Origin: Acidimicrobiaceae bacterium
GTDB lineage: Bacteria > Actinomycetota > Acidimicrobiia > Acidimicrobiales > Aldehydirespiratoraceae
DNA length: 50,565 nt
Reading direction: 5' to 3'
NCBI GenBank assembly: GCA_009843735.1
Contig: VYCW01000092.1
Location: 1 to 50,565, forward strand
Shown: positions 1 through 8,900 of the stretch, in pieces
How positions within the stretch are numbered: position 1 is the stretch's first letter
Layout of the letters: each line of letters starts with the position of its first letter
Made by a program: the position numbers and the translations under genes
The notes under the pieces: model-generated
Databases searched by the model: none
What the model saw: only the letters and a program-made list of their open reading frames with translations
What the model was told of the DNA's origin: nothing

Positions 1-921
1 TTCGAGGGGTCCAACATCTTGAACCGGCCGGTGCGGGGCGACCTGATCCGGCCCGCCACGGTGGAGGCCGCCCGCCAGGCCCTGTTCGAATGCCGCGAGA
101 GCCGGATCCGTCCCGGCCTCGACGACAAGGTCCTCACCGAGTGGAACGGGCTGATGCTGTCGGCGCTGGCCGAGGCCGCCGCAGCCACCGGCAACGGTGA
201 GTGGCGGGATGCGGCGGTGGCCAACGGCGAGTTCCTGGTGGCGAACCTGCGCCGCGACGACGGGCGCTGGCTGCGCTCATGGCAGGCCGGCGATGCCGAT
301 CGGCCGGCCCAGGCCCGCCACCTGGCCTACGCCCAGGACTACGGGGCCCTCATCGACGCCTTCACCCGGCTGGGCGAGCTGTCGGGCGAGGCCCGCTGGA
401 TCGACGAGGCCCGGGCCGCGGCTGACGGCCTTCTGGAGCTGTTCTGGGACGGTGACGGCGGCGGGGTGTTCACCACCGGCAACGACGCCGAGAAGCTCGT
501 CACCCGGCCCAAGGACCTGATGGACAACGCCACCCCGTCGGCCCAGTCGCTGGCGGCGTGCGGGCTGCTGCGGCTGGCTGCGCTCACCGGTGAGAGCCGC
601 TACCTCGACCGGGCGCACGAGACCATCGCCCTCTTCGGCCCGGCGGCACCCCAGCATCCCACCGCCTTCGGCCGGGCACTGGAGGCCATCGACATGGCCG
701 CCAACGGCCTGGACGAGATCGCGGTGGTCGGTGATCGCCCGGACCTGGTGGCTGCCGTGCAGACCCGCTACCTGCCCGGCGCAGTCCTGGCCTGGGGCGA
801 GCCCTACGACTCGCCGCTATGGGCCGACCGCCCCGAAGGCTTCGCTTACGTCTGCCGCGACTTCGCCTGCCAGTCCCCCGCGACCACCCCCGAGGACCTA
901 GTCGCCCAACTCGAAGCCTGA
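1..921 (+). CDS. YyaL/DUF255-type thioredoxin-domain protein, C-terminal part (5' truncated)
   Basis: The reading frame is open from base 1 (FEGSNIL...) so the start lies outside the window; a TTG at 19 is an internal Leu codon. About 306 residues remain. They match the all-alpha toroid-like C-terminal half of the YyaL/spermatogenesis-associated protein 20 family: DDKVLTEWNGLMLSAL, a helix-rich repeat region, KDLMDNATPSAQS, and a closing YVCRDFACQSPATTPEDL segment. The N-terminal thioredoxin-like domain is not visible. The biochemical role of the family is not settled. The 3' end overlaps by 24 bases, tail to tail, the end of the frameshifted HNH gene on the other strand. Confidence 0.85.
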   Translation, partial: FEGSNILNRPVRGDLIRPATVEAARQALFECRESRIRPGLDDKVLTEWNGLMLSALAEAAAATGNGEWRDAAVANGEFLVANLRRDDGRWLRSWQAGDADRPAQARHLAYAQDYGALIDAFTRLGELSGEARWIDEARAAADGLLELFWDGDGGGVFTTGNDAEKLVTRPKDLMDNATPSAQSLAACGLLRLAALTGESRYLDRAHETIALFGPAAPQHPTAFGRALEAIDMAANGLDEIAVVGDRPDLVAAVQTRYLPGAVLAWGEPYDSPLWADRPEGFAYVCRDFACQSPATTPEDLVAQLEA

Positions 922-2208
922 GCTGGGGGCGTCCGAGAATGGGGTCGCTTGTGATGCCGGGCAGTGCGAGGTCGGGGTCGTCAGCGATGCCGGGCAGGTG
1001 CAAGACGGGATCCTCCGGCGCGTGGGCGGGTCCGTGATACACCTGCCCGGGCGGGTGCAGGGTGTGCACGCCGTTGGTGGTGCGAATCTGCCACTTGTGG
1101 TGGTGGATCCTCTGGTGGCAGTCCCAGCAGACCGGGACCATGTTGGAGATCTTTGTGGACCCGCCCTGCGATACCGGCCTGATGTGGTGGATCTGGCACA
1201 GCGCGGGGTGAGCAGCACAGTGGAAGCAGCCGCCGTAGCGGGCGATGAGGATCTGTCGCTGTGCTTCGGTGGCGGTGCGGCAGGACTCAGCGCGCCAGAT
1301 CGGCTTGCCCTTGCGGTCATAGACGACGCCGGTGAACTTGGCGTTGCAGGCGAACTCCTCAAGCATCGCCGGGGGCAGCCTGTCGCCGTCGGGTAGCTCG
1401 GCGATGAGGCTGCCGGTCTCGTTGTCGATGTGCGCGACCACGCAGATGTCAGCGATGGGCTTCCCCTTGCCATCGCCCGCTGCGTTGCCGGCGGTGAGGT
1501 TGTCGAGGGCGTCGGCCATGCACTGGGCGAACGTTCGGCGATCGGAGCCCGAGCCTGCCGCGGCCTTCTTGTCGGCCTCGTACATGCGGCTGGCCTGGCC
1601 CGGAGCCGGTTGCCGACGCGCTGACCTGTGGCGGCGTCGAACTCGCCGTAGAGGTGGACCATGCCGTCCTCTGCGTTTCGGAGGCGCACATGGCGCCGTG
1701 CCCTCTGGCGCCGATGCTCGGACTCCCCGCCGTCGTCCTCGCGAGCAACCACCCAACGCCGGGCCTCGCGGCTGAACTGCTCAGGTCGCATCAGCTCGGC
1801 GCTGGCCAGCAGACCCGCGTCGCCAGCGACGGCGCCCGCGCCCGCCTTGTCGATGGCCTCCGCCAGACGCTTGGCGTTGGCCGGCGACACCCGCCCCGAT
1901 TCCACCAAGTCTCGTGCAACAGGCACTTCCCTGAAGGCTTCAGCGGCCTTGACCTGGCTGCGAGCCTCCGTCCGGTGCAATCCCGCGGTGGCGGCCAGCA
2001 CCTCTGCGCCGCCGTCGCCATGGCGCTCGCGCCCGGCCACGGCGGCCGCTGCCGAGAGCTGGAACGCAGAGGCGATCCCCACAAACGACTTGGAGATCCT
2101 CAGACCGTCGCGCAACTCGTCAGTGGTCGCGGACCCGTCGTTGGCGATGGCCAGCATCTCCTTCACCGCGGCCTCGGCTCTTCGGGCGGCTTCGATCAAC
2201 ATGATCAC
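898..2208 (-). pseudogene. DUF222 / HNH endonuclease (13E12-type), frameshifted
   Basis: The first ~203 residues (GTG at 2208) are a DUF222 domain ending in FDAATGQRVGNRL. Near 1586-1606 the coding signal moves to another frame, which continues SRMYEADKKAA and then a full HNH domain (CQIHHIRPVSQGGST, MVPVCWDCHQRIHHHKW). One missing C in the GGCC run there would restore RAQASRMYEADK, so either the gene is broken by a 1-nt deletion or the base was lost in sequencing. The frame used before the shift stops at 898. The HNH frame has no stop until 584, which would put 338 bases antisense to the YyaL gene; its true end is unclear. Such genes are often multicopy in actinobacteria and their role is poorly known. 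Confidence 0.8.
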
Positions 2209-2216
2209 AGCATCCC

Positions 2217-2242
2217 ATAGGGGTGTGACATCTATCCCCTAT
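2217..2242. promoter_or_regulatory. Inverted repeat in an AT-rich patch upstream of the DUF222/HNH gene
   Basis: ATAGGGG (2217-2223) and CCCCTAT (2236-2242) form 7-bp arms around a 12-nt spacer, just upstream of the HNH start at 2208. Bases ~2233-2280 are strikingly AT-rich for this window, with TTTTCATGAATTT-like sequence. It could be an operator/promoter of the HNH gene or a scar of acquired DNA; no promoter hexamers with good spacing were identified. Confidence 0.35.
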
Positions 2243-2339
2243 TTTCATGAATTTCTAAACATTTTCTTGCAAAATTCTCGCCCACCTCCGCGATTTCCGG
2301 CCGGCCCGGGCCGATTTGGGGTAGCTCACTGGGCCTCGG

Positions 2340-2705
2340 CTATTCGATGGACTCGAGCAACTCGATGCGGTTGCCGAACGGGTCATCGGCATACGCCCGG
2401 CGACATGTCTCCAGCGTCTCGCCATCGCGGACCGTGACACCGGCCGCCCGCAACCGCGCAACCAGGCGGTCCAAGCCGTCCACCACAAGCGCGGGATGGG
2501 CCTTTCGGGCCGGCCGGAAGTCGGCGTCCACACCGAGGTGGACCTTGACGCAGTCATTCTCGAACCAGCAGCCACCTCGCAGCTCCAGATGGGGAGGCTT
2601 TGGCACCCGTGTGAGTCCGAGTAGACCCTCGTAGAACTCCTGGGCGGACGTTTCACCGCCCTCGGGCATGGCCAACTGGACATGGTCGATCGCCACGATC
2701 GTCAC
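2340..2705 (-). CDS. VOC family (glyoxalase/bleomycin-resistance fold) protein
   Basis: A 121-residue single VOC module. It opens with IDHVQLAMP (first metal-ligand strand), has FYEGLLGL, a central GGCWFENDCVKVHLGVD strand, and ends with YADDPFGNRIELLES, where Glu is the usual last metal ligand. Length is normal for a one-domain VOC protein acting as a dimer. Substrate cannot be told from sequence. The start is GTG at 2705; there is no Shine-Dalgarno sequence, but a TAGGAT hexamer ends 6 nt before the GTG, suggesting a leaderless transcript. Confidence 0.85.
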   Translation of the reverse strand: MTIVAIDHVQLAMPEGGETSAQEFYEGLLGLTRVPKPPHLELRGGCWFENDCVKVHLGVDADFRPARKAHPALVVDGLDRLVARLRAAGVTVRDGETLETCRRAYADDPFGNRIELLESIE

Positions 2706-2711
2706 GGCCTG

Positions 2712-2717
2712 ATCCTA
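2712..2717 (-). promoter_or_regulatory. Candidate -10 element (TAGGAT) of a leaderless transcript, VOC gene
   Basis: ATCCTA on the plus strand reads TAGGAT on the minus strand, 6 nt before the GTG of the VOC gene. Spacing fits transcription starting at or next to the start codon. The same arrangement recurs at 11479 and 34518. No clear -35 was seen. Confidence 0.4.
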
Positions 2718-2794
2718 CTTACCACGCCCTGCTCGAGCGTGCCCGTCACCCCCGCCGGTACCCGCGATCTGCCGAGGTGCCCGGGATCAGCGGT

Positions 2795-4012
2795 TCAGGC
2801 GGCGGCCTTCTCGAGGATGTGCACCCCGCAGGCTGAGGCCAGGCCGATGACGTGGGCCAGGCCGACGGTGGCTCCTTCGACCTGGCGGTCGCCGGCCTCG
2901 CCCCGTAGGTGGGTGGTGACCTCGTAGACGTTGGCGACGCCGGTGGCGCCGATCGGGTGGCCCTTGGAGATCAGCCCGCCGGAGACGTTCACCGGCGTGG
3001 TGCCGTCGCGGAACGGCCCGCCCGAGTCGATGAAGTCCCCGGCGCCGCCCGGCTCGCACAGCCCGAGGTTGTCGTAGTGGATCAGCTCGGCGGTGGCGAA
3101 ACAGTCGTGCAGCTCCACCAGGTCTAGATCGGCGGGACCCACCCCGGCCGCCTCGTAGGCCTGGTCGGCGGCGTTGCGGGTGAGGGTGTTGACGTCCGGC
3201 TGCACCTGGCAGTCCTCGGTGAAGGGGTCCGATGTCAGCACCGACGCCGACACCTTCACCGCCCGCTTGCGGACGTGGGCCGGCATCGACGCCAGCCGCT
3301 CCCCCGACACCAGCACCACCGCGGCCGCGCCGTCGCCGGTCGGGCAGCACATCAGCAGGGTGTTGGGGTAGCTCATCATCGGCGACTCCAGGATCTCCTC
3401 CATGGAGAACTCCTTCTGGTACTGCGCCAGCGGGTTCAACGTCGAGTGCAGGTGGTTCTTGTAGGCGACCCGGGCGAACTGCTCGAAGCCCACCCCGTCA
3501 TGATCGTGGGCGTAGGCCATGCCGGCCTGGGCGAACACCCCGGGCATGGTCTCGGTGCCCAGATGGCCGTCCACCCCGGTCACCGCGCCGTAGCGCCCGG
3601 ACGGTTCGAAGACCTTCTTCTCCTTCTTGGTGGCGCCGCCGCCCAGCAGGCCCATCTTGCCCATCTGCTCGGCCCCCACGGCCAGGCCGATCTCGGCCTC
3701 GCCGGCGCGGATGGCCATCATCACGGTGCGGATGGCGGTGGCCCCGGTGGCGCAGGCGTTGGCCACGTTGTAGACCGGCACGCCGGTCTGGCCGATCTGC
3801 TTCTGCAGCCGTTGCCCCACCGCACCCGAAGCCTGGAACAGCGCTCCGCAGGCCAGGACGTCGATGTCGGCCACCGTGACCTCGCCGTCGGCCAGCGCGC
3901 CCAGGGCGCTCTCGGAGGCCAGGTCGATCAGGTCCCGGTCCGGGTAACGCGCGAAGCGGGTCATGTGGGCGCCGAGCACCCACACGCTGTCTGGGGAGAT
4001 CCGGGCTGCCAT
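2795..4012 (-). CDS. Thiolase-family protein (SCP2/lipid-transfer type acetyl-CoA acetyltransferase)
   Basis: 405 residues from an ATG at 4012 preceded by a strong AGGAGG about 11 nt upstream; longer upstream frames are not needed. Thiolase landmarks are present: nucleophile region NVANACATGATAI, LVELHDCFATAEL, NVSGGLISKGHPIGATG with the catalytic His, and the C-terminal GLASACGVHILE with the second Cys. The HDCF motif and the DUF35 partner 23 bp upstream place it with SCP2-like thiolases that work with a zinc-ribbon/OB-fold subunit, as in Ltp/ChsH2-type systems. It probably acts on an acyl-CoA, either by C-C cleavage or condensation; the substrate is unknown. Confidence 0.85.
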   Translation of the reverse strand: MAARISPDSVWVLGAHMTRFARYPDRDLIDLASESALGALADGEVTVADIDVLACGALFQASGAVGQRLQKQIGQTGVPVYNVANACATGATAIRTVMMAIRAGEAEIGLAVGAEQMGKMGLLGGGATKKEKKVFEPSGRYGAVTGVDGHLGTETMPGVFAQAGMAYAHDHDGVGFEQFARVAYKNHLHSTLNPLAQYQKEFSMEEILESPMMSYPNTLLMCCPTGDGAAAVVLVSGERLASMPAHVRKRAVKVSASVLTSDPFTEDCQVQPDVNTLTRNAADQAYEAAGVGPADLDLVELHDCFATAELIHYDNLGLCEPGGAGDFIDSGGPFRDGTTPVNVSGGLISKGHPIGATGVANVYEVTTHLRGEAGDRQVEGATVGLAHVIGLASACGVHILEKAAA

Positions 4013-4035
4013 TGTCGCTGCTGCCTCCTGTTTGG

Positions 4036-4434
4036 TCAGGTGGGTTCGTAGCCGAACGCGACGGCTTCGGTGCCGTCGTCGTCGGCGCCGACCGGGTAGG
4101 TGGCGAGCCGCACCCTCATGCCGAGGGTGACCGCCTCCGGCGTCGGGTCGCAGTTGACCACGTTGGATCGCACCCATGTGCCGTCGTCGGTGCGGACGAT
4201 GGCCGACACGAACGGCACCGGGATGCCGGGCGCGGCCCGGTGGACGATGGTGAACGCCCTCAACTCGCCGGAGCCGTCGACCGAAGCCGGCGCGAACTCG
4301 GTCCTGCCGCAGCGGGCGCAGGCGTTGCGCCGGTCGAAGAACCGGGCCCCGCAGCCAATGCACTCCTGGGCCACCAGATGCGGTTCCGGCTCGAGATGCA
4401 GGTAGTCGACGAGCGGAACCCGAGCCGGTGCCAT
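4036..4434 (-). CDS. DUF35 zinc-ribbon/OB-fold acyl-CoA-associated protein
   Basis: 132 residues. An N-terminal rubredoxin-like zinc ribbon (CIGCGARFFDRRNACARCGR: two CxxC pairs) is followed by an OB fold (SGELRAFTIVHRAAPGIP, PFVSAIVRTDDGTWVRSNVV, MRVRLATYPV). Such proteins partner SCP2-type thiolases or hydratases, matching the thiolase gene 23 bp downstream; the two probably form an operon and a complex. I chose the ATG at 4434 (MAPARVP) over the one at 4455 because TAACCT (plus-strand AGGTTA, 4443-4448) sits 8 nt before it, resembling other leaderless starts here. Confidence 0.82.
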   Translation of the reverse strand: MAPARVPLVDYLHLEPEPHLVAQECIGCGARFFDRRNACARCGRTEFAPASVDGSGELRAFTIVHRAAPGIPVPFVSAIVRTDDGTWVRSNVVNCDPTPEAVTLGMRVRLATYPVGADDDGTEAVAFGYEPT

Positions 4435-4495
4435 CGCTCCGCAGGTTACCGTCAAGACCTCGGTATACCGCCCAGGAACGAGTAGCGCAGGACCG

Positions 4496-5095
4496 CTACC
4501 AACCGGACCGGTGGAGGACCTCGTCGAGTGGGGGGCGGCCCCGGCGGGCGGACCGGCTCGGCCGGTCGTCGTCGGCGGGGTGGCCGATGGCTACCGTGCC
4601 CACGCCCCGCCGGTCGGGGGGCACGCCGAATCGCTGGCGCACGTCCTGCTCGTGGTCGAACATGCCGAAGAAGGCCGCGCCGAGACCGCGGTCTTGCGCG
4701 GCCAGCAGCAGGGTCATCACCGCGGCCCCGCCGTCTACGAACCAGTACGGCACCGGCCAGGCCTCCTCCCCGGCTCCGAGGCCGGTGTGGTCCTTGTCGG
4801 GCTCCCGGTAGCGGCGCAGGTACCCGCCCGGGTGCGACCAGACCACCACCAGCACGGGGGCGTTCAGCAGGCCGGGCCAGGCGAAGCCGTCGCGTTGCTC
4901 CAGGGGCAGGGTCACATCCCAGTAGGCCGCGGTGTCGCTGCCCTCCAGCACCAGGAACTCCACCCCCGCGGTGTTGCCCGCGGTCGGCGCCCGCCGGGCC
5001 AGATCACAGATCTCGTCGACGGTGAGCGGCGGCACCGTCTCGCTCGTGAAGGAGCGCACCATCCGGCGTCGCCGGACCGCGTGCTCGAACTCCAT
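4496..5095 (-). CDS. Nitroreductase-family FMN oxidoreductase
   Basis: 199 residues. The N-terminal RRRRMVRSFTSETVPP is the FMN-phosphate Arg/Ser patch of the family, followed by LARRAPTAGNTAGVEFLVL. The middle WFVDGGAAVMTLLLAAQDRGLGAAFFGMF is the conserved helix contacting flavin, and VGTVAIGHPADD ends the core. Predicted cytosolic dimer using FMN and NAD(P)H; the substrate is unknown. It lies between the DUF35 and 5132-5800 genes on the same strand but is separated by short gaps, so co-transcription is only possible. Confidence 0.82.
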   Translation of the reverse strand: MEFEHAVRRRRMVRSFTSETVPPLTVDEICDLARRAPTAGNTAGVEFLVLEGSDTAAYWDVTLPLEQRDGFAWPGLLNAPVLVVVWSHPGGYLRRYREPDKDHTGLGAGEEAWPVPYWFVDGGAAVMTLLLAAQDRGLGAAFFGMFDHEQDVRQRFGVPPDRRGVGTVAIGHPADDDRPSRSARRGRPPLDEVLHRSGW

Positions 5096-5131
5096 GGCTC
5101 CGCCGCGCCGGCCGCAGGCGCGACCGCCTCG

Positions 5132-5800
5132 TTACAGGAGCTTCTCGAGCTCCTCGGCCATCACCCAGCCGTGGACGATCAGCGTGTCGCCGTCCGCTCC
5201 GACCAGTCCGTCGAGCAGGGCCGCCGCTTCGGGTTGGACCTTGTCGGGCTTGAGGCTCGCGTGGTCGAGCACCACCGGCGGGCCACCCTTGCCCCGGGTG
5301 GTGAAGATCCGGTCCTCGTAGCTGAGCGAGCCGATCCCGAAGCGCTTGGCTAGCCGGCGTCCCCAGGCCCGCTCCTCGCCGGTGGCCTTGTGGCCCGGCC
5401 GGGGGACGACATCGTGGAGGTTCTTGAACGCCTCGAAAGCGCCCGGATCGTTGATCTGCATGCCGACGAGCACATCCTCGTCGGGGAAGGACAGGGCGGC
5501 CCGGCGCAGCTGGTCCGTCACGATGCCCCTGAGGACGGTGTCACGGCGGGTCGTGCGGCAGGTGTGGCCGGCACCGATCAGCACGCACGGCGTTCCGCCG
5601 ATGCGCTCCAGGGTGCAGAACGAGAAACCGCGCAGCTTGCCGTTGTCGCGGGCCTCGGTGACCAGTACCCAGGCCTCGGCCTGCTTGGAGAGGGAGCCGA
5701 CCTCGTAGGCGCTGGACGAGATGGCGCACAGATCGGCCATCTCAGCCAGATCGGAGTCCCCCAGTGCGGTGCAATCCCTGGTCTCGATCGCGATTGCCAT
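5132..5800 (-). CDS. Uncharacterised protein, possibly GNAT-like
   Basis: 222 residues from ATG 5800, preceded by GGGGTGGAAG as Shine-Dalgarno; a GTG 12 nt upstream is less likely because it lies inside that site. Features: AWVLVTEARDNGKLRGFSFCTLERIGGTPCVLIGAGHTCR, resembling the central beta strands of an acetyltransferase fold, then AFEAFKNLHDVVPRPGHKATGEERAWG, and a C-terminal DTLIVHGWVMAEELEKLL. No signal peptide or membrane helix. The GNAT assignment rests on general strand pattern only; I do not recognise a characterised family. Confidence 0.6.
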   Translation of the reverse strand: MAIAIETRDCTALGDSDLAEMADLCAISSSAYEVGSLSKQAEAWVLVTEARDNGKLRGFSFCTLERIGGTPCVLIGAGHTCRTTRRDTVLRGIVTDQLRRAALSFPDEDVLVGMQINDPGAFEAFKNLHDVVPRPGHKATGEERAWGRRLAKRFGIGSLSYEDRIFTTRGKGGPPVVLDHASLKPDKVQPEAAALLDGLVGADGDTLIVHGWVMAEELEKLL

Positions 5801-5898
5801 GGTGGCTTCCACCCCTATAGATCGCCCATGCCGTCCGCTCCAGTCTCAGGGATACGGCGACATTTCGCAACCCTCGTAAGTCGTTTCGATCGAACGGA

Positions 5899-5943
5899 AC
5901 GGCTCGTATGGGGCCAGGTCTCTCGCCTGCCCGCTCGGCCTCT
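5899..5943 (-). repeat. Dispersed intergenic repeat, partial copy E
   Basis: Contains the 13-nt end module AGAGGCCGAGCGG (read on the minus strand, ends at 5943) 11 nt downstream of the dnaE stop, and a degenerate internal part resembling copy D (plus-strand CTCGTATGGGG against CTCGCCCTCATGGGG). The other end module is absent. The flanking gap (5801-5954) also holds the 10-bp palindrome TTCGATCGAA at 5885-5894. Confidence 0.5.
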
Positions 5944-5954
5944 GGGGGATTCGA

Positions 5955-8900
5955 TCAGACTCCGGCGATCGCCTCGGCCCCCAGCAGCTCACGGAGTTCG
6001 GCCGGCAAGCCGTTGGCGGTGTCCACGGCAAAGTCATCGGCCAGGCGTGCCACCCGGCGCTCGCCCAGCAGCAGCTCGACCGGCGACCCGCCGGGATGGG
6101 CCGCGAACAGTGACCTGAGCTCCTCGATGTGGTGGTCAGTCTGGTGCTCCAGACCCAGATTGACCCGCAGCACCGGGTCCGGCTCGGTGCTGGTAACCGG
6201 GTGCACCTCGTTGGCGAAGAACCTCAGGGTCTCCTCCCTCGTGTCGAGCCGACCTCGCACCACGACCACCGCGTCGTCGGCCAGCTTCGATCCGTGTTCA
6301 GCCATCACTCTCGGGAACACCAGGACCTCCATCTTGTCCTGGAGGTCCTCGAGCGAGAAGCTCGCCATCAGCTCGCCCCGGCGGGTCCAGCGGCGTTGCA
6401 GGCCGGTGACCACTCCCCCCACCGACCAGAAGCCCGCGTCGTCGCTGACGCCCGCTCCGGCCGCCAGATCGCCGATAGTGCAGTCGGCCAGGCGGCGCAC
6501 CCTGGCCTCCATCCCCTTCAGCGGGTGATCGGAGATGTAGAGGCCCAGCATCTCCTTCTCCTGGGCCAGCTTCACCATGCGCTCGTACTCGACCTCCGGC
6601 ACCTCCGGCCGGTCGTCGAAGGACGGCCCCTCGCTCTGCTCGCCGAACAGCGACATCACGCCGGCGTCGTGTTCCCGCCGCTTGCGCACCGTCATGTCGA
6701 TGATCGACTCGTGCACCTGCTGGAGGCCCTTGCGGGGGTGCCCCAGCGAGTCGAAGGCCCCCGCCTTGATCAGGGACTCGACCGTCCGCTTGTTCAGCAC
6801 GTCGACGTGCACCCGCTCGACGAAGTCGACGAAGGACGCGAACGGTCCGCCCTCGTCGCGTTCGGCGATCACCTTCTCGACGACGCCCTCCCCCACGTTG
6901 CGCACCGCCGACAGGCCGTACACGATGCGGCCGGGTCCGGTGTCGTTGTCGGTGGGGACCGGCGTGAAGTCCGACGCCGACCGGTTGACGTCGGGGACCT
7001 GAACGTCGATGCCTCGCAGGCGGCACTCGTTGAGGTAGACCGAGGCGTTCTCGAGCTTGCCCTTGACGCTGGTGAGCAGGGCTGCCAGGTACTCGACCGG
7101 GTAGTTGGCCTTCAGGAAGGCGGTCTGGTACGCGACCAGGCCGTAGCCGTAGCTGTGGCTCTTGTTGAAGGCGTAGTCGGCGAACTGCTCGATGATCCTG
7201 AAGAGTTGGGTGCCGAGGCCCTCCTCGTAGCCGTTGGCCACCACGCCCGCCACGAACTTCTCCTCCTCGGCCGCCATGGCCTCCCGGATCTTCTTGCCCA
7301 TGGCCTTGCGCAGCGAGTCGGCCTCGGCCAGCGAGTAGCCCGCGAAGCGCTGGGCCACCCGCATGACGCTCTCCTGGTAGATCATCAGGCCGTAGGTGTC
7401 GGCCAGGATGTCGGCCGCGTCGTCGTGGAAGTACTCCACCAGGCGCCGGCCGTTCTTGCGGTCCGCGTAGTCGTGGTGCATGTTGGCGGCCATCGGCCCG
7501 GGCCGGTACAGGGCCACCAGCGCGCAGACGTCGTCGAAGGCCGTGGGCGCCAGCGAGCGAACCAGCGAGCGAACCTGGGGATTCTCGAGCTGGAACACCC
7601 CGATGGTGTCGCCCTCCCGCAGCATCCGGTAGGTGGCATCGTCGTCCAGCGCGACGGAGTCGATGTCGACCGTGAGGCCCCGGGTGCGTCTGACCAGCTC
7701 GACGGTGTCGGTGATCACATCGAGGTTGCGCAGCCCCAGGAAGTCCATCTTCAGCAGGCCGAGGTCCTCGACGCCGTGCATCTCGTACTGGGTGACGATG
7801 GGGGCCTCGGAGGCGTCCCGGCCCGGCTCGGGCTTGCGCTGTATGGGCATGTACTCGGTCAGCGGCTCCGGCGTGATGACCACCGCGGCGGCGTGGATGC
7901 CGTCCTGGCGCCTCATGCCCTCGAGGCCCCGGGCGACATCGACCACCTTGGCTACGTCGGTGTCGGTGTCGTACATCTGGCGCAGCTCGCCTGCGGCCAC
8001 GTAGCCGTCCCGGTGGCTGTCCGACTCCTCGAAGCAGTACCGCAGCGGAGTGTCGCGGCCCAGGACCAGCGGAGGCATGGCCTTGGCGATCTTGTCGCCC
8101 AGCGAGTGGGGATAGCCCAGCACCCGGGCCGCGTCACGCACCGCGGCCCGAGCCTTGATCCTGCCGAAGGTGATGATCTGGGCCACGTGCTCGCGGCCGT
8201 AGCGCTCGGCCGCGTAGTTGATCAACTCGTCCCGGTGGCGCGAGTCGAAGTCCATGTCGATGTCGGGCATCGACACCCGGGAGGGGTTGAGGAACCGCTC
8301 GAACAGCAGGTCGTAGCGGATCGGGTCGAGGTCGGTGATGCGGAGGCTGTAGGCCACCGCGCACCCCGCGGCCGAGCCGCGGCCCGGCCCCACCCGGATG
8401 TCTCTGCGGCGGGCGTAGGCGATCAGATCCCAGGTGATGAGGAAGTAGGAGGCGAACCCCATGCTGTTGATGACCTCGAGCTCGTACGCGAGACGCTTGG
8501 CCACCTCCTCGGGCAGCGGGTCCCCCCAGCGCTGGCGGGCTCCCTGGTAGGTGAGGTGATCCAGGTAGGCGCGGTCGTCGTCGAAGCCCTCGGGCACCTC
8601 GAAGTGCGGCAGGCGGGGCGTGCCGAACTCGATGTTCACCTCGGCCCGTTCCGCGATCAGCAGGGTGTTGTCGCAGGCCTCGGGAAGCTCGGCGAACACG
8701 CTGCGCATCTCCGCCGCGGTCTTCATGTAGTGCTCGTCGCCATGGAACTTCAGGCGGTCGGTGTCCTCCAGCAGCGACCCGGTCTGCACGCAGAGCAGAG
8801 CGTCGTGGGCTGCGGCGTCGGCGCGGTGCGTGTAGTGGCTGTCGTTGGTGGCCAGCAGCGGGGCGTCGAGCTTGCGGCCGATCTCCAGCAGCTGCGAGAG

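Noticed and set aside
584-897. Extension of the HNH reading frame antisense to the YyaL gene
   Set aside because: Arg/Gly/Pro-rich with no domain; the YyaL frame on the other strand is clearly coding.
4013-4363. Upstream extension of the thiolase frame
   Set aside because: It overlaps the DUF35 gene and the ATG at 4012 has a strong AGGAGG.
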